A stretch of 64,000 nt of DNA, taken from assembly GCA_015039315.1 (NCBI GenBank), contig WIDE01000119.1, positions 1-64,000 on the forward strand, in the 5' to 3' direction. The translations under genes were made by a program, and so were the position numbers. The DNA comes from Clavulina sp. PMI_390. Lineage: Eukaryota; Basidiomycota; Agaricomycetes; Cantharellales; Hydnaceae. The notes under the pieces were generated by a model that was given only the letters and a program-made list of their open reading frames with translations, ran no database searches and was not told where the DNA came from. The number at the start of each line of letters is the position of its first letter. Position 1 is the first letter of the stretch. Positions 25,102 to 36,029 of this stretch are shown piece by piece.

Positions 25102-27868
25102 ATGCTGGACGAAATGGACCAATACTCGACCTTTTCAAACCCATACGGCCTCTACAGTAGCCACTTGGACCCGTTTGATATGAAGGTGTGTCCAAATACC
25201 CATCGTTAACTCATTGATATCTGACCTCCTATCTCCAGCGTACCCAAGACTCTATTGGAGGACCTGAAACCGTCAAGAAAGCTCGTAAGTATTCTTCCCA
25301 CTGTGCCGCGCCACGTCCACCACTGACTCGCTCACCTCTTGCTTATTCCAAATCCTCCCTCCGCATTCGAACCGGACTCCTCAACGCACTCCTGGCAGGC
25401 TACGATCTTCAACCCCAGTCACAGAACGCCCAAGCATTCTACCAGGCCGGACCCCAGCTTAACTCCGCTGCCTCCGCCGTCCCCTCTTCTCCTGCTAACA
25501 TCTACGCCTCCTCCCTCAACGGCAGCATCGCAGCCCCACCCGTCCTCAATACCATGGCCATGAATATGAACGGCATCCCCATGAACGGCCTTAACATGAG
25601 TGGCCTCAACGGCATGAACATGAACTCTCCACTCCAGCAGCAGCCGTCCCCGCTCGTCAGCTCGTTCAGCGCGGCTCAGATGAACGGAAGCATGGGCCAA
25701 AACAACATGGCTGGCATGATGCCTCCTCCCAGCCCTAATCCCGCTGGACTCTCGAGCCAGCAGCAGCAACAGCTTTTTGCCGCGGCCCAGCAGCTCCAGC
25801 AAGGCAGCCAAACAACCCCTAGCCCGAACAGCCAGCAGCAATTCCTCCAGCAGCAGCAACAGCAAATGCTCGCCGGTGGTATGGGCTTGGCTGGCGCCAA
25901 CGGTATGGGTATGGTGCCTGGCATGTTTGGCGCCATGCCCATGGGTCTGGGCTTCCCCTTCGGGCAGATGGGCTTTGGTCAGGTTAGCCGCCCAATAGTT
26001 TACCGCTTCACGATAGAGCATGTGCTAACATTGCGCCTTGTCCCACCTCTAGACCTCTGGAATGACCTCCATGATGAACCCCATCCAAGCCGCTGCTGCC
26101 GCTGCCGCCGGTACTAGTTTACCGCTTCATGATAGAGCATGTGCTGACATTGCGCCTTGTCCCACCTCTAGACCTCTGGAATGACCTCCATGATGAACCC
26201 CATCCAAGCCGCTGCTGCCGCTGCCGCCGGTAACCAGACTGGACGCACGGTCTACATTGGCAACCTCCCTGCTGACGCCTCGGTCGATGAACTCCTCAAC
26301 CTCGTTCACTATGGACCTATCGAGTCTGTTCGTGTGCTCCCCGAGCGATCATGTGTTTTCATTTCGTTCCTTGATGGATCGACCGCCGCGTCCTTCCATA
26401 CCGAAGCCACCATCAAGAAACTCGCGCTTCACGGCCAGGAGCTCAAAATCGGTTGGGGCAAGCCGAGCCCCGTACCGAGCCAAGTGCTTCTCTCAATCAG
26501 CCAGAGCAATGCCTCCAGGAACGTGTACCTTGGTGGCTTGGACGAGAACATGACCGAGGAGATGCTGAGGGACGACCTCAGCCGATTCGGTTTAATCGAC
26601 CAAGTCAAGATTGTCCGCGACAAAAACATCGGCTTTGTGCATTTCTTGAGCATCTCTACTGCTACCAAGGTAAATTATCATTTTTCAGCGGGTCACGCGA
26701 TTTTTTTTTTGGTTTGACAGCCTCGCTCATTTTTTTTCCCTTTTAGGTTGTCGCGACCCTTCCTACCGAGCCCCAATGGGCTGGCAAGCGTGTCAACTAC
26801 GGCAAGGACCGTTGCGCGTACGTTCCCAAGTCGCAGCAGTCTCAGCCACAGACCCCTGCCGCGATGGCTGCCCAGGGCGTTCTCCAGCAACAGGCCGCTA
26901 TGACCCCTCTTGGCATGAACTTCAACCCCTTTACTCCACTCACGTCGACCTTCAGCCCTATTCCCAACATCTACGCATCTCCAGACCCCAGCTCGATCCT
27001 CCCTAACCCTGCTGCAGGCATGACGTTCGGTCCCACGGCGAACAGGACTGTGTACCTGGGGAACATCCACCCAGATACCAATATCGAGGAGCTTTGCAAT
27101 ACGATCCGCGGAGGCGCTATCCAGAGCATCCGGTACATGGCTGACAAGCATATTGCTGTAAGTGGTCATTTGAGATTTCTCTGATACTTGGGATATTGAG
27201 GATTTTTTTTTCCGTTTAGTTCGTGACCTTCATCGACCCTGCTTCCGCCTATGGCTTCCACCATCTGGCGTCGACTACAGGTCTCACGCTCAACAACCGC
27301 CGTCTCAAGGTTGGCTGGGGCAAGCCCTCTGGCCCTCTTCCCTCGAACCTTGCGTTGTCTATCCAGGCGGGCGCGACGCGTAATGTCTATGTGGGCAACA
27401 TCGAGGACTTTGAGAAGTTCAGCGTTGAGAAGCTCAAGAGGGACTTTGGAGAGTATGGCGAGATCGAGCTTGTCAACTACCTGAAGGAGAAGTACGTTGC
27501 AGCTCAACCCTATATACACTACGACAGGAACTGACCTTTTTCCTCTCACTTGCAGGAACTGCGCGTTCGTCAACTTTACCAACATCTCGAACGCTATCAA
27601 GGCCATCGACGGCATCAAGAGCAAGCCCGAGTATGCTAACCTCCGTGTCGCCCATGGTAAGGATCGCTGCGCCAACGCGCCTCGCCAGGGTAGCGGCTCT
27701 GGTATGCGCCGCACGAGCGGGAACAACAACGGCCAGGCCTCACCTCAGCCTCCTCTCACTCCCAACGATATCTCCGCGATCGTTGAGGCTGATGAGGGTG
27801 CAGACGGCGAAGGTGCTCAGTATGAGGATGACGCGGGCGTGCCAGAGGACGAAGGCAACACTGCGTAA
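25102..27868 (+). CDS. Four-RRM RNA-binding protein, Nrd1-like
   Basis: S. pombe Nrd1 is an RNA-binding negative regulator of sexual differentiation; the basidiomycete relative is assumed to bind and stabilise or repress mRNAs. The start at 25102 lies at the end of a CT tract. After a Met/Asn/Gln-rich region (NGMNMNS, QQQQ blocks) come four RRMs. RRM1 is near 26240 (GRTVYIGNLPADASVDELL), RRM2 near 26518 (NVYLGGLDENMTEEML), RRM3 near 27040 (RTVYLGNIHPDTNIEEL) and RRM4 near 27382 (RNVYVGNIEDFEKFSVEKL). RNP1-like strands such as CVFISF, IGFVHF and CAFVNF follow in their proper places. Each pair is linked by the typical VGWGKPS or GKDRCA segments of this family. The C-terminal tail is acidic. Introns lie near 25186, 25286, 25983, 26670, 27159 and 27491. 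The intron at 25983 is enlarged by a 119-bp tandem duplication described separately. Confidence 0.9.
25996..26232 (+). repeat. 119-bp tandem duplication of an intron 3' half plus exon 5' end
   Basis: Bases 25996-26113 recur almost perfectly at 26115-26232 (two differences noticed, at 26011/26130 and 26027/26146). Each unit holds the 3' half of an intron, its acceptor (AG at 26051-26052 or 26170-26171) and the first 58 bp of the next exon. Splicing from the donor at 25983 to the second acceptor keeps frame (..MGFGQ then TSGMTSMMNP). Using the first acceptor creates a 58-bp exon that ends at a GT and shifts frame; reading straight through meets a stop. Confidence 0.9.
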
Positions 27869-29073
27869 AAGTGTGTGGAGGGAGGGACTGTCCACGAACC
27901 CCTTCAGATAACCCCACCGGGCGTTATCTGTTTATACCAACTTTTTGGTCTCCTCCCCCTACTACCTAAATCCCCCCGAATATTTTGATTTCCAACCTTT
28001 TGAATAATCTCCATAGCATTCATCTTTAGTTGTTGTTCTCCGTCTATTCGTCCTTTCCTTTCCAAGTTCTTACTATGGCGTTTCTTCTTGTTCTCCGGAG
28101 ATATTGCATGGACTCAAAACTCGTGGGGCTCTCTCTATCAATCTTTCAGCTTCGTTCTCGTTTTCTTTTCCTTTCTTCTACTCGGTCTGCGTGCCATTTT
28201 TTATTGCTCATCCTCATCCTGAAAACACACCCCAAACCCTTTTCTTTCTTTTGAACTTTTTCTCGCTCGATCCCCCTCCTCTACTGCACTACTTTCTTTG
28301 TTTTCTGCCAGTAACCTCCTGCAGTCATATATTTATTCCATCTACTCGCCCTCACTTGCTCGATGGCTCATCCTTATTCAGTCCTTCTAGCACACGTTTG
28401 TATCGGTGTCAGACTTGATTATTGAAGCTTGGACAGGATTTGGGCTGCCATTGCCGCCCACAATCTTTCGCTGTGTATCTACTGCGACATACATTTTACC
28501 GATACTCTCTCACTGACTGGCTACTTCATTGAATGTTCATCAGCTCCACCAATTGCTATCGGTATCATATGTCCTTTGGATTGTCTCAGCGGGTGATGTA
28601 TCCTATAAGAGTACCGTCAACGTGCCGTTTGTTACCACTTTTTGTGTATGTGAACTCGCGGGGTCCGTTGCGACCCATAGCAATTTATCGTGCAGAGCGG
28701 ATCCAGTGTTCGGCTTTCGCTCGATGCTCGTACAAGTTACGACATTATTGGAAGACTAGGCGGAATGCAAAATAACATAAGCTAACCAACGCGCTCGGCG
28801 CGAGTAACTATGTGCCAGCCACCCCAGGGTTCTAAACCAAGCTATTCTACACAGTACAATAGTAGGAATGAACGAAGGAGAACAGAAAAATATGAAAGTC
28901 CAAACTAGCACGGCTAGATACTATGCTGCACAGCAGTAACATCGGACAAGCGAAAGCGAGGATGAATCGTAACAGAGGAAAGAAAGCGAAACAAGTGAGA
29001 GGAGCAAAGTAAAAAGCGAGATTGCAGAAACAATGCCTGCCCGACCCCGAGAGCTGAATCAACGTTCCTGCCC
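27869..29073. other. 3' flank of the Nrd1-like gene and gene-free interval
   Basis: About 1.2 kb with no supported coding region. The first several hundred bases are T/C-rich and probably 3' untranslated sequence. A diverged copy of bases around 28322-28475 occurs near 31411-31545. Confidence 0.4.
28322..28475 (+). repeat. Diverged dispersed repeat, copy 1
   Basis: The stretch beginning cagtcatatatttattcc aligns by eye, without large gaps, with a stretch beginning cagtcacgtatatattgc at 31411. Shared landmarks in order are a CTCGCTC/TTGCTCGA block, TCCTTAT, CCTTC(T/C)AG, TTTGTAT and TGATTATTG. Neither copy has a convincing frame. Confidence 0.5.
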
Positions 29074-30378
29074 TTACAACCGGGCGAGGGCTACCACGGC
29101 GCTGATGATCGCAGCGATCGAGCCAGCCGCCGACACGGTTTTGAACCACTCAATATTACGAAGACGGGTTCGCATTCGCTGTCGGAATGAAGGACGATGG
29201 ATTTCCGGGGCGTGTGGCTCAACTGTATTGGTGAAGGTAAAATCAATTCAATATTGTGTGAGCGCTATGACTCATTATGCACCACATAACGTACCATGAG
29301 GCGCGACGTCTACGTTGGGCGATGGTGGAGCCAGTGGGTTGCTCGAGGCCGGAGATGCAGGTGGAAACCTATTTCGGAGGGGCTGAAGATGCGCGGTGAG
29401 CCTTTGAGCCTCAGGATCGATGGGATCTGCAGCATAAACAAGGCGCCGAGTGGCGCGGCCGTGACCCGTGAAAACAGATCCTGACGGGTGGCCGTCTTCG
29501 GGGTCGGTGTGTGGTGAGGGTAAAACGTAGTGGTCATGCTCTGGTACGCGATAAGAATCGACGGCCTCTTGCGCACTGTGGGCCTCGTTTGTGAGAGCGG
29601 TTACAAAAGATTGTGCGTCTACGACGCAGTTGCATTCAGGGATTTTGTGAAAGCAGCAAGATGAAGCACCTACCAGACTGGCTGTCGTGTTCATTATGAA
29701 GGGGCAGAGGGAGCTCGGATGGGAAATTATTTAGGGTATCAAATGTCGTATGTGTTCGATGTGGAACGCGTGTCGTGCCCTACGGCAACGGACTTGTGTT
29801 AGTACATCGACGAGACTGACCAAGGGGCCACAGGGCTATTCGAGACTACCCAAGCCATCGCTTCATTGAAGTGAGAAACGGGAAAACGCACAGTCATGGC
29901 ATAGGAATCGTCACTCATGGCAACTATGCTCTGAGTGTCTCGATGGAAAACGACGAGGCGGTATGTAAGGATTGGAATGTGCAAGGCGTGCTAGTGGTGG
30001 TAGGGATCGTGAAGGGAGGGAGGGGGGGGAAGGGTGCTCCTTGACGGAGGACTGAGGAGCTCGAAACAGCCTGCTTACTCTTTTATAGGACGGCGGTTCA
30101 ACCCATCCTTTTTCTAACGTACAACGCCAAACATCGAACTCACTTAATAAGGCAGGAAATGCACTGAGGTCAGTGGTCCCCACGGTGATGATTTGCAAAG
30201 CCGCGAACTCGTCCTCGAGCTCATCGCCAAGGGCAATACCAGAACAGAGAATGGCCAACAGAGTGTAAAGAAAAAGTAACTGCTCACTTTTTTCTTCCAA
30301 TTTTGCGATCATATTGTGCAGTGCGTCCAGCCTCTGGTTCAATCCAAACCTTGCTCTGGCCGCAATGGGCACGCCCAA
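29074..30378 (-). CDS. Hypothetical protein with a C-terminal hydrophobic tail
   Basis: I do not recognise the family. Exons on the minus strand can be followed from about 30378 (..ARFGLNQRLDALHNMIAKLEEKS, which looks like a short coiled coil) through DVWRCTLEKGW and YRLVVFHRDTQSI. A Pro/Ser/His-rich section follows (DSYRVPEHDHYVLPS, RRLVYAADPIDPEAQR). The last exon encodes a basic stretch (FRQRMRTRLRNIEWFK) directly before a hydrophobic Ala/Ile-rich segment (AAGSIAAIISAVVALARL) and the stop at 29074. Such an arrangement fits a tail-anchored membrane protein. The N-terminal exon has no good ATG and appears to begin at a splice acceptor, so the true start lies further upstream and was not located. 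Two plus-strand loci near 36.0 and 37.9 kb have a similar end. Confidence 0.5.
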
Positions 30379-31817
30379 CCTGTTGCCAGCTTCTCGTAGC
30401 TGTCACAACCAGCAGACCCTGACTTTTCGTAACCAGTTGTCACAGGAACAAACTAATTTCAGCCAATCACAATGCATCCTCAACTTGTACCTATTCGTCT
30501 CTGCTCCCAGTAATTTGGGTTGCGATGCAACTCCAACATTTGTCTTTCAAAAGTCTATATAACGTAAATATATGGCGCCTCTGCGCAGGCCAACTATTTG
30601 CTCACCTGCACGTTGATGAGTTGTCCGCCTCATACAAACACGAGTAGAGTTACCCCCAGGCCGATCGCCGATCGACGAATGTAAGCAGAAGTCGAAAACA
30701 TGGGTCGTCCAGTTATCACTATCGCCTATCTTAACGTATGTCTTCGTAATCAAGGTAAATGACTCCCTGTGATAATAATAATAAAATCCGCCCTAGAAGC
30801 TCTGTCCCGCGTATAATGAGGGGTTTTTTTGTGATCTCGTCCCGGCCTAAACACGCATGTCACGGCGAGCATATTGTTTCGACTTGTGGTCATCGTGGAT
30901 AGTCGAACTTCGTTTTCATCAGCTACCTCACGGATACATGGCTGCTAATACTTGGTCGCACATCATTCGAAGCGCGTCACACTGTGTCCGAGCGCGATAT
31001 CTAGATCGCCCACGTGGGCTACTTGGCGCTATGCTGACAAGCCAGGTGGACATTCTCGATGAGTGGTCTTCAGACAAAGAGACCGAAGTGGAGTCAACCC
31101 CAACTCTATAGCTCTGGGCCAAATCAAGGACCGTATCGGTCCACTGGACAACTAACGGACATTCAGGCGAGGGGGATTGCTGATGTCTTTAGTGAACTGT
31201 GATATCTACCCCTTGGTCGGAAGCAAGATAATTCACCGAAGGCATTTGGAACCTGGAGCACCAATACTCTTTGGTTGACATGACACAACTCTCTATTCAA
31301 GATTGCGATGCTCAGTGTTCTGCGACCTCTTGGCGAATTTTTGCGGTTGGGCGCCTTTGGACGAAGATATCAGCAACAACAGTGATAGTCTGTGCAATAG
31401 AACATCATTACAGTCACGTATATATTGCATGTGCTTGCCCTTCTCTCGCTCAATGACTCGTCCTTATCCAAACCTTCCAGCCCGCTTTTGTATTGACATT
31501 GATTATTGGAACCACACTTGAAACCAGATTATCAGCATGGCCCACCGAGCTTCATCAGGTGTTACTAGATTTCCCTACCTTTCTGCGTCGTACCGCAATA
31601 TTCTACCATTCCCAGCCATTCCGCAGATACTCTGCTTGAATGCATGCGTATACCATAACTGACATGGAATATTTGAACGAGCTTAACTACCTCATCTTTT
31701 GCCGCCATTGCATCTACCACTGTGGTCACAAGAATGTGAGATGAATGCACTGTATAATATGTGGACTAATGTCACAGATTATGTGTACCCGAAATAGTCA
31801 GAAATGTGTATTCAGTC
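30379..31817. other. Gene-free accessory interval
   Basis: No supported gene. It contains the diverged repeat copy at 31411-31545 and short unsupported frames only. An upstream exon of the minus-strand membrane-tailed gene may lie within its first few hundred bases. Confidence 0.35.
31411..31545 (+). repeat. Diverged dispersed repeat, copy 2
   Basis: This copy pairs with the stretch at 28322-28475, about 3.1 kb away and in the same orientation. The alignment by eye shows many substitutions, so the duplication is old. No terminal repeats were recognised around either copy. Confidence 0.5.
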
Positions 31818-33796
31818 CACGCTATTGGGAAGGAGTCCACATCTCTCCCAATAGTAAATAATGTGTATACGGTCCACAGATTATAAGCCGAATCCGCACA
31901 TACGGTTTTTCACCCCTCCTCGGCATCAGGAAACCACATTATGCTCGATGTCGCTCGATCGGGTCGGCAACCAAGATCGACGGTGCCGAAGGGATCGACC
32001 AATCGAGCACAACGGAGTTTAGCTATACACTGTATTTAAAAGTAGCGCATTCCGCATAATCCACCTGTGGTAGTCTTAGCAGTGGATACTGGCAGTAGTT
32101 TTGACGTGTATATACGAACCCAAGCGGTTAATTTGACGTTGCACGGATCCTACTGCCCAACCTGACGCCAGGAGTTATTAGCTTTGAGCACTCCAATCTG
32201 GCGGAGCTCATATGGAATCACTTAAAAGATTTCTGTGGCATTGTATCGGACTGATCTCCGAGTCCTTATTTGGTTTCTTAGTGAAAGTGATACAGCGCAA
32301 TTGCGGAACTAGAAGTCCCGATCGATGGCACACGGAAAATAAGTGTCACCATGCTGTTCTAACCTTTCTTCTTTATTTTGGGATACAGGATAGGCATAGC
32401 GAGAGCCGTGGAGCTGCTTATGGGTAGGGGAGTCAACAATACAATAATTATTCAAATGGACCTCAGAATGATATCCCTTTTGATGTAATTTAAATCTAAG
32501 AAATTGCGATAGAGAGAGGAACAGGAATTGTGACTGTGGACTGTATGATTTCAGGGATACTGGATGCAGAAAACAACGGAAAACATTCGTACTGTGCCAG
32601 TATATGAACAGCTCAAACTCACGGGAGCGATGGGTTTGGAAGCCATTATTCTCTCCGGGTGGTCGGGGAAAATTATCTCGGACAGTCAGGAAAGATCCTT
32701 GAGCAAATAATACACCCGCATACACGATATCGGCGATGGCGATGTTACTCTTGTTTGGTCTTGCTTTGAAGCCAGACAAGACAAGTTGTTGGTTGCCAAC
32801 ATTTCGACAAGTCTACCACCACCATGCAGGACGGGCACAGCGAGACACAGTGAGTTGTCTATCCTTACGTTTGCGGACTCTGCGCCTATTCTCCCGCTGG
32901 ATGCGTAGTTGTACAACCTTCCAGCTGCGTCGCTCCTCTGTCGCCACCACAACGCGCCAGCTTTGGCTGAGCTTCAACCTTCACTGATGCTCATACGCTT
33001 CAAAGTCTGGTCATGCACCATCCTTCACTCCATCCACTTCATTCTCTTATCATGTGGTTTAATTTCACGCCTCGCTTGCCCGCCGTGTTGGAGTACTCCA
33101 GCTGAGGTCGCACTAACACAGTCTTTGGAATTTAGAGTCCCCAAATACCCAAGAGACGTTACGATAAGGATACCCCATTGTGAGCACCAATATGACTTAT
33201 CTACGTCTTCCACCGTTTATCTAGCGCAACGGTTGTTGGGGACCCTGCAGTTGCCGCGGCACTAAAGTGAGTAACTTGAATTTTTTCCGTGTTGCCCCGA
33301 AGCTACTCTGACGCGCCTCCCTGTCACTTCATCATCCCCCTTGCCTAGTTTTCCCTATCGCGACAATACGCTCCACCCCCGCCATAGCTTGTCCTTGACC
33401 ACCTCTAGATTGCCACTACACGGCTTCATGAACATCCATCAAGGTTTTCCTCGACAAAGTAGCAGGATGGCACCAAGGTCTAGAAAGGTAAGTCCCTGCT
33501 TCAGTTTACTTTGCTCTGTATCACCCCACTCCTTCGTTGTTCCTCTTATGCTAATGTTTGGTTTCAAGATGTAGACCTCACTTCTCGTGCTATAACATAT
33601 TCCATACTAAGGGTATGTGCCGTGCCATCTAACTCGTTGAGAAGACCTTGTTCGCATTATGCTATCGATTGTACGGTGTTACTGGCTGTCATCTGTACAT
33701 ACACGAAACGAACATGAAATATATTTGCATTTTGGCTTGCGTAATAATCTATCAACGAGCCCACCAAAGTGAGCAAGCCCGATTGCTTGATAGACT

Positions 33797-33855
33797 CATC
33801 GAGCCGTCGAGCCATCGAAAACCTTCAAGGATGGCTCGATGGCTCGGAAGCTCGA
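33797..33855. repeat. Imperfect palindrome with GAGCCATCGA arms
   Basis: The arm ending GAGCCATCGA at 33809-33818 is complementary to TCGATGGCTC at 33836-33845, and the match extends imperfectly outward by about nine bases on each side. Further GATCGAGC words follow to 33892. It sits within the putative transposon and may be part of its subterminal repeat structure. Confidence 0.6.
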
Positions 33856-34060
33856 TTTGGCCAGATCGAACACGATCGAGCAGGATCGAGCATAAAGAGG
33901 TTCCCTGATGCGAGCCATCCCTCCTCCTCGAGTCAATTGCATGTAGCTTGTCATAAACGTAGGCAACGAGGTCCAAACTTCGCATAGCATTGTATAGTGT
34001 ACGTTAGAGGCCGCTACCGATATCTGAGGGTCGATTGCCATCTAGGAAGCCGCGCGCGGA

Positions 34061-34249
34061 GGCACGAGGCATGAGGTGCCAATTGATCTAGTGAAAATCT
34101 TCAGTGAAGCCGGTATAATAACCAGATCTCTCTTCCAACGTCTTCTTAGCACCTCTCCCGACGGTCTGGACCCTACCTCAGTGAGTTCTGGGATGGATGA
34201 TGTCATCATCTTCCGTCGAGTGAAAACCAACATAATATTCTATCTTTGA
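34061..34249 (+). pseudogene. Possible hAT transposase C-terminal remnant
   Basis: An open stretch of 62 codons reads HEVPIDLVKIFSEAGIITRS and later FRRVK before a stop. The order hydrophobic-D-x-V-x-x-x-F-S-x-x-G resembles the dimerisation segment of hAT transposases (for example VDVERxFSxxG). No DDE residues or zinc-finger part is visible upstream, so if it is a transposase it is only a fragment. The call rests on one short motif and on its place inside inverted repeats. Confidence 0.3.
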
Positions 34250-34610
34250 TCATTGTGGGGGGCAGAGACACCTATGTAAGATGCCTCGAGTCATATCTCC
34301 AAGTACAAAAGCTTCGTGGACGCTGCAAGCAGCGGCGCTGCAGACCGACTCGAGGAGGGGTGAATGCTCACGAGACCCTGATGTCCGCCACCGCGCTTTC
34401 TGCTGGAACCTCAATCCGACTCTCAAAGTTTCTGTGCCTATATAGATACAGTTGACCACCTGCGCATGCTGTCAAAGCTTGGTGAGAGGTTTTATATGTA
34501 AAAGTCAAATTTTCACGAGAGTGGCCCGAGGAGGGGTGAAAAACTGTAAATTACACATTAGAATCCACATTTTCGACCCACGACCGTCCGCTGCCCATAC
34601 CAATAGCGTG

Positions 34611-35186
34611 CACGCATGATTCACAAATACAACAGAGAAGAATGATTATTTGATATACTAGCGATGGCTGAGGGTACATGGTTCTATGGAAGATGGGCAA
34701 TCCATGCGATTTACAATCGGTCCTACTTAATGAATCGGAGTTAGAGGTGGAACTGCATTGGTATTACAAAAAGATTTGGAGAATCACGTCAGCTGATGGC
34801 AGGACAGGTGACAGACCACACAGGCGCGAAAGGAAGAACGACCTAAATCGGACTCCTCAGATATTGAGCCATTTAGTTTCATCACAGTTTCATCCATGAA
34901 AGCCCGTTTCATCTCTTCTGTGCACTACCACACAGCGCGTTCTACGCACTTCCTATCGCATTTCAATTGTATGTATCATGTATGCGATCAGCTGAGGCAA
35001 GGTTTCATGCCCCCTATTTCGTCCCCCCATCTCATCGCCTTGCCCATCGAGCGATTCTGTCGCTTTCACGTGTAATTATCCAGCTGCCTGAATTTTGAGC
35101 CATCTCTAGCCACCTTGAGCGTTCTCGAAAACAGTGAGCCAACATGGGTACCCGGTGATTTATTTTCCTCCATTATCTGAATATTT
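34611..35186. other. Interval without recognisable features
   Basis: No gene, repeat or RNA was recognised in this stretch between the transposon and the next possible exon. Confidence 0.35.
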
Positions 35187-35199
35187 TTGCAGAACATCA

Positions 35200-36029
35200 C
35201 ACATACGATGAGGCCTCAACTGGATCAGACGAGTGTTCCGACGGCGGAAAATGTCCGCAGCCCCCAGGTAAGTGACTGTCATTGGATAGGCTGTACATAT
35301 ATTGAGCAAATCATCTCACTTCTAAGCCCGCTTCGGGAGTGGAAGGGAGGACAAATGCAATGTCTCATATTCCTATCGACAGCCAACAAACCCCCCTACC
35401 TGGCACCCAGGCCAATGAAGAGACACGCCCCCATTCTGTAGATGCTTCGCGCGGTGGTAGGCACACAACGGCATCAAATATCCCAACCCTTGCTACTCAA
35501 ATTAATTAAGATATCATCACAGGTATCTACTATGTAACAAACCCTTTTTTCCCGCTAGCTCCTCCAAATTATCCAGAGAACTACTCTGTGCCGTATGTTT
35601 ACCAAGAGGCAGCGACTATCAGCCCACTTTCCTTTATGACGCTCCAACTTCATCACGTACACCCATCTCTCCGCAACCTTGCGACTCATTTACCGCAATA
35701 TTTTCCGTCCGTAAACAGGTTACTCCCCGTTGACATGGTTATGGCATGTTCTCCCACCTCTGAACCAATTACTGCTATGCAGACAGTCCTTGATGGTATG
35801 TTCATCATATTCTCGGTAGAATTTTCAAAACATCTCAATCTATGGAACTCACTTCTTCTACATGATGAAAAGCATCGACCTTTCAGCTCCATTAAAAAAA
35901 AACAAGTGGCTCCGAGTAAGCGAATGGTGTTGGAACGGAGCTCAGACTTGGAGCTGGAATGGTATCCTTGGCGAAGCTGCTGCTATTAGCACTATAATCA
36001 CAACGGTGCTCGTGATCGCAGGGAAATGA
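35200..36029 (+). CDS. Possible membrane-tailed protein, weak relative 1
   Basis: The supported part is the last exon (from the acceptor at about 35886), which reads APLKKNKWLRVSEWCWNG, AQTWSWN and then a hydrophobic segment containing AAAISTIITTVLVI before the stop at 36029. Upstream, plausible exons lie near 35200-35270 (donor gtaagt) and from about 35382 (DSQQTPLPGTQANEETRPHS), but the joins were not resolved. The WSWN-x-ILG-x-AAAIST core is shared with the locus ending at 37892. It could be an intact gene or a decaying duplicate. Confidence 0.35.

Larger units (their letters stand above)
31818..34610. mobile_element. Decayed DNA transposon bounded by inverted repeats
   Basis: A 19-bp sequence, gtttttcacccctcctcgg, at 31905-31923 recurs as its exact reverse complement at 34526-34544. 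Further out, CACGCTATTGG (31818-31828) pairs with its reverse complement at 34600-34610, so the inverted arms are layered at similar spacing. The interior of about 2.8 kb has no intact gene; it contains a short frame resembling a transposase C terminus (34061-34249). Related half-copies of the motif occur inside (34350-34364). The ends and target-site duplication could not be fixed. A non-autonomous or decayed hAT-like element is the best guess. Confidence 0.5.

Noticed and set aside
25419..26021. A 200-codon minus-strand frame opposite the Nrd1-like gene
   Set aside because: It is the shadow of the Gln/Met/Asn-rich coding strand; its His/Leu/Gly composition follows from that.
30547..30753. 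Possible small secreted Cys-bearing peptide
   Set aside because: It lacks a convincing signal peptide, start context or paralogue.
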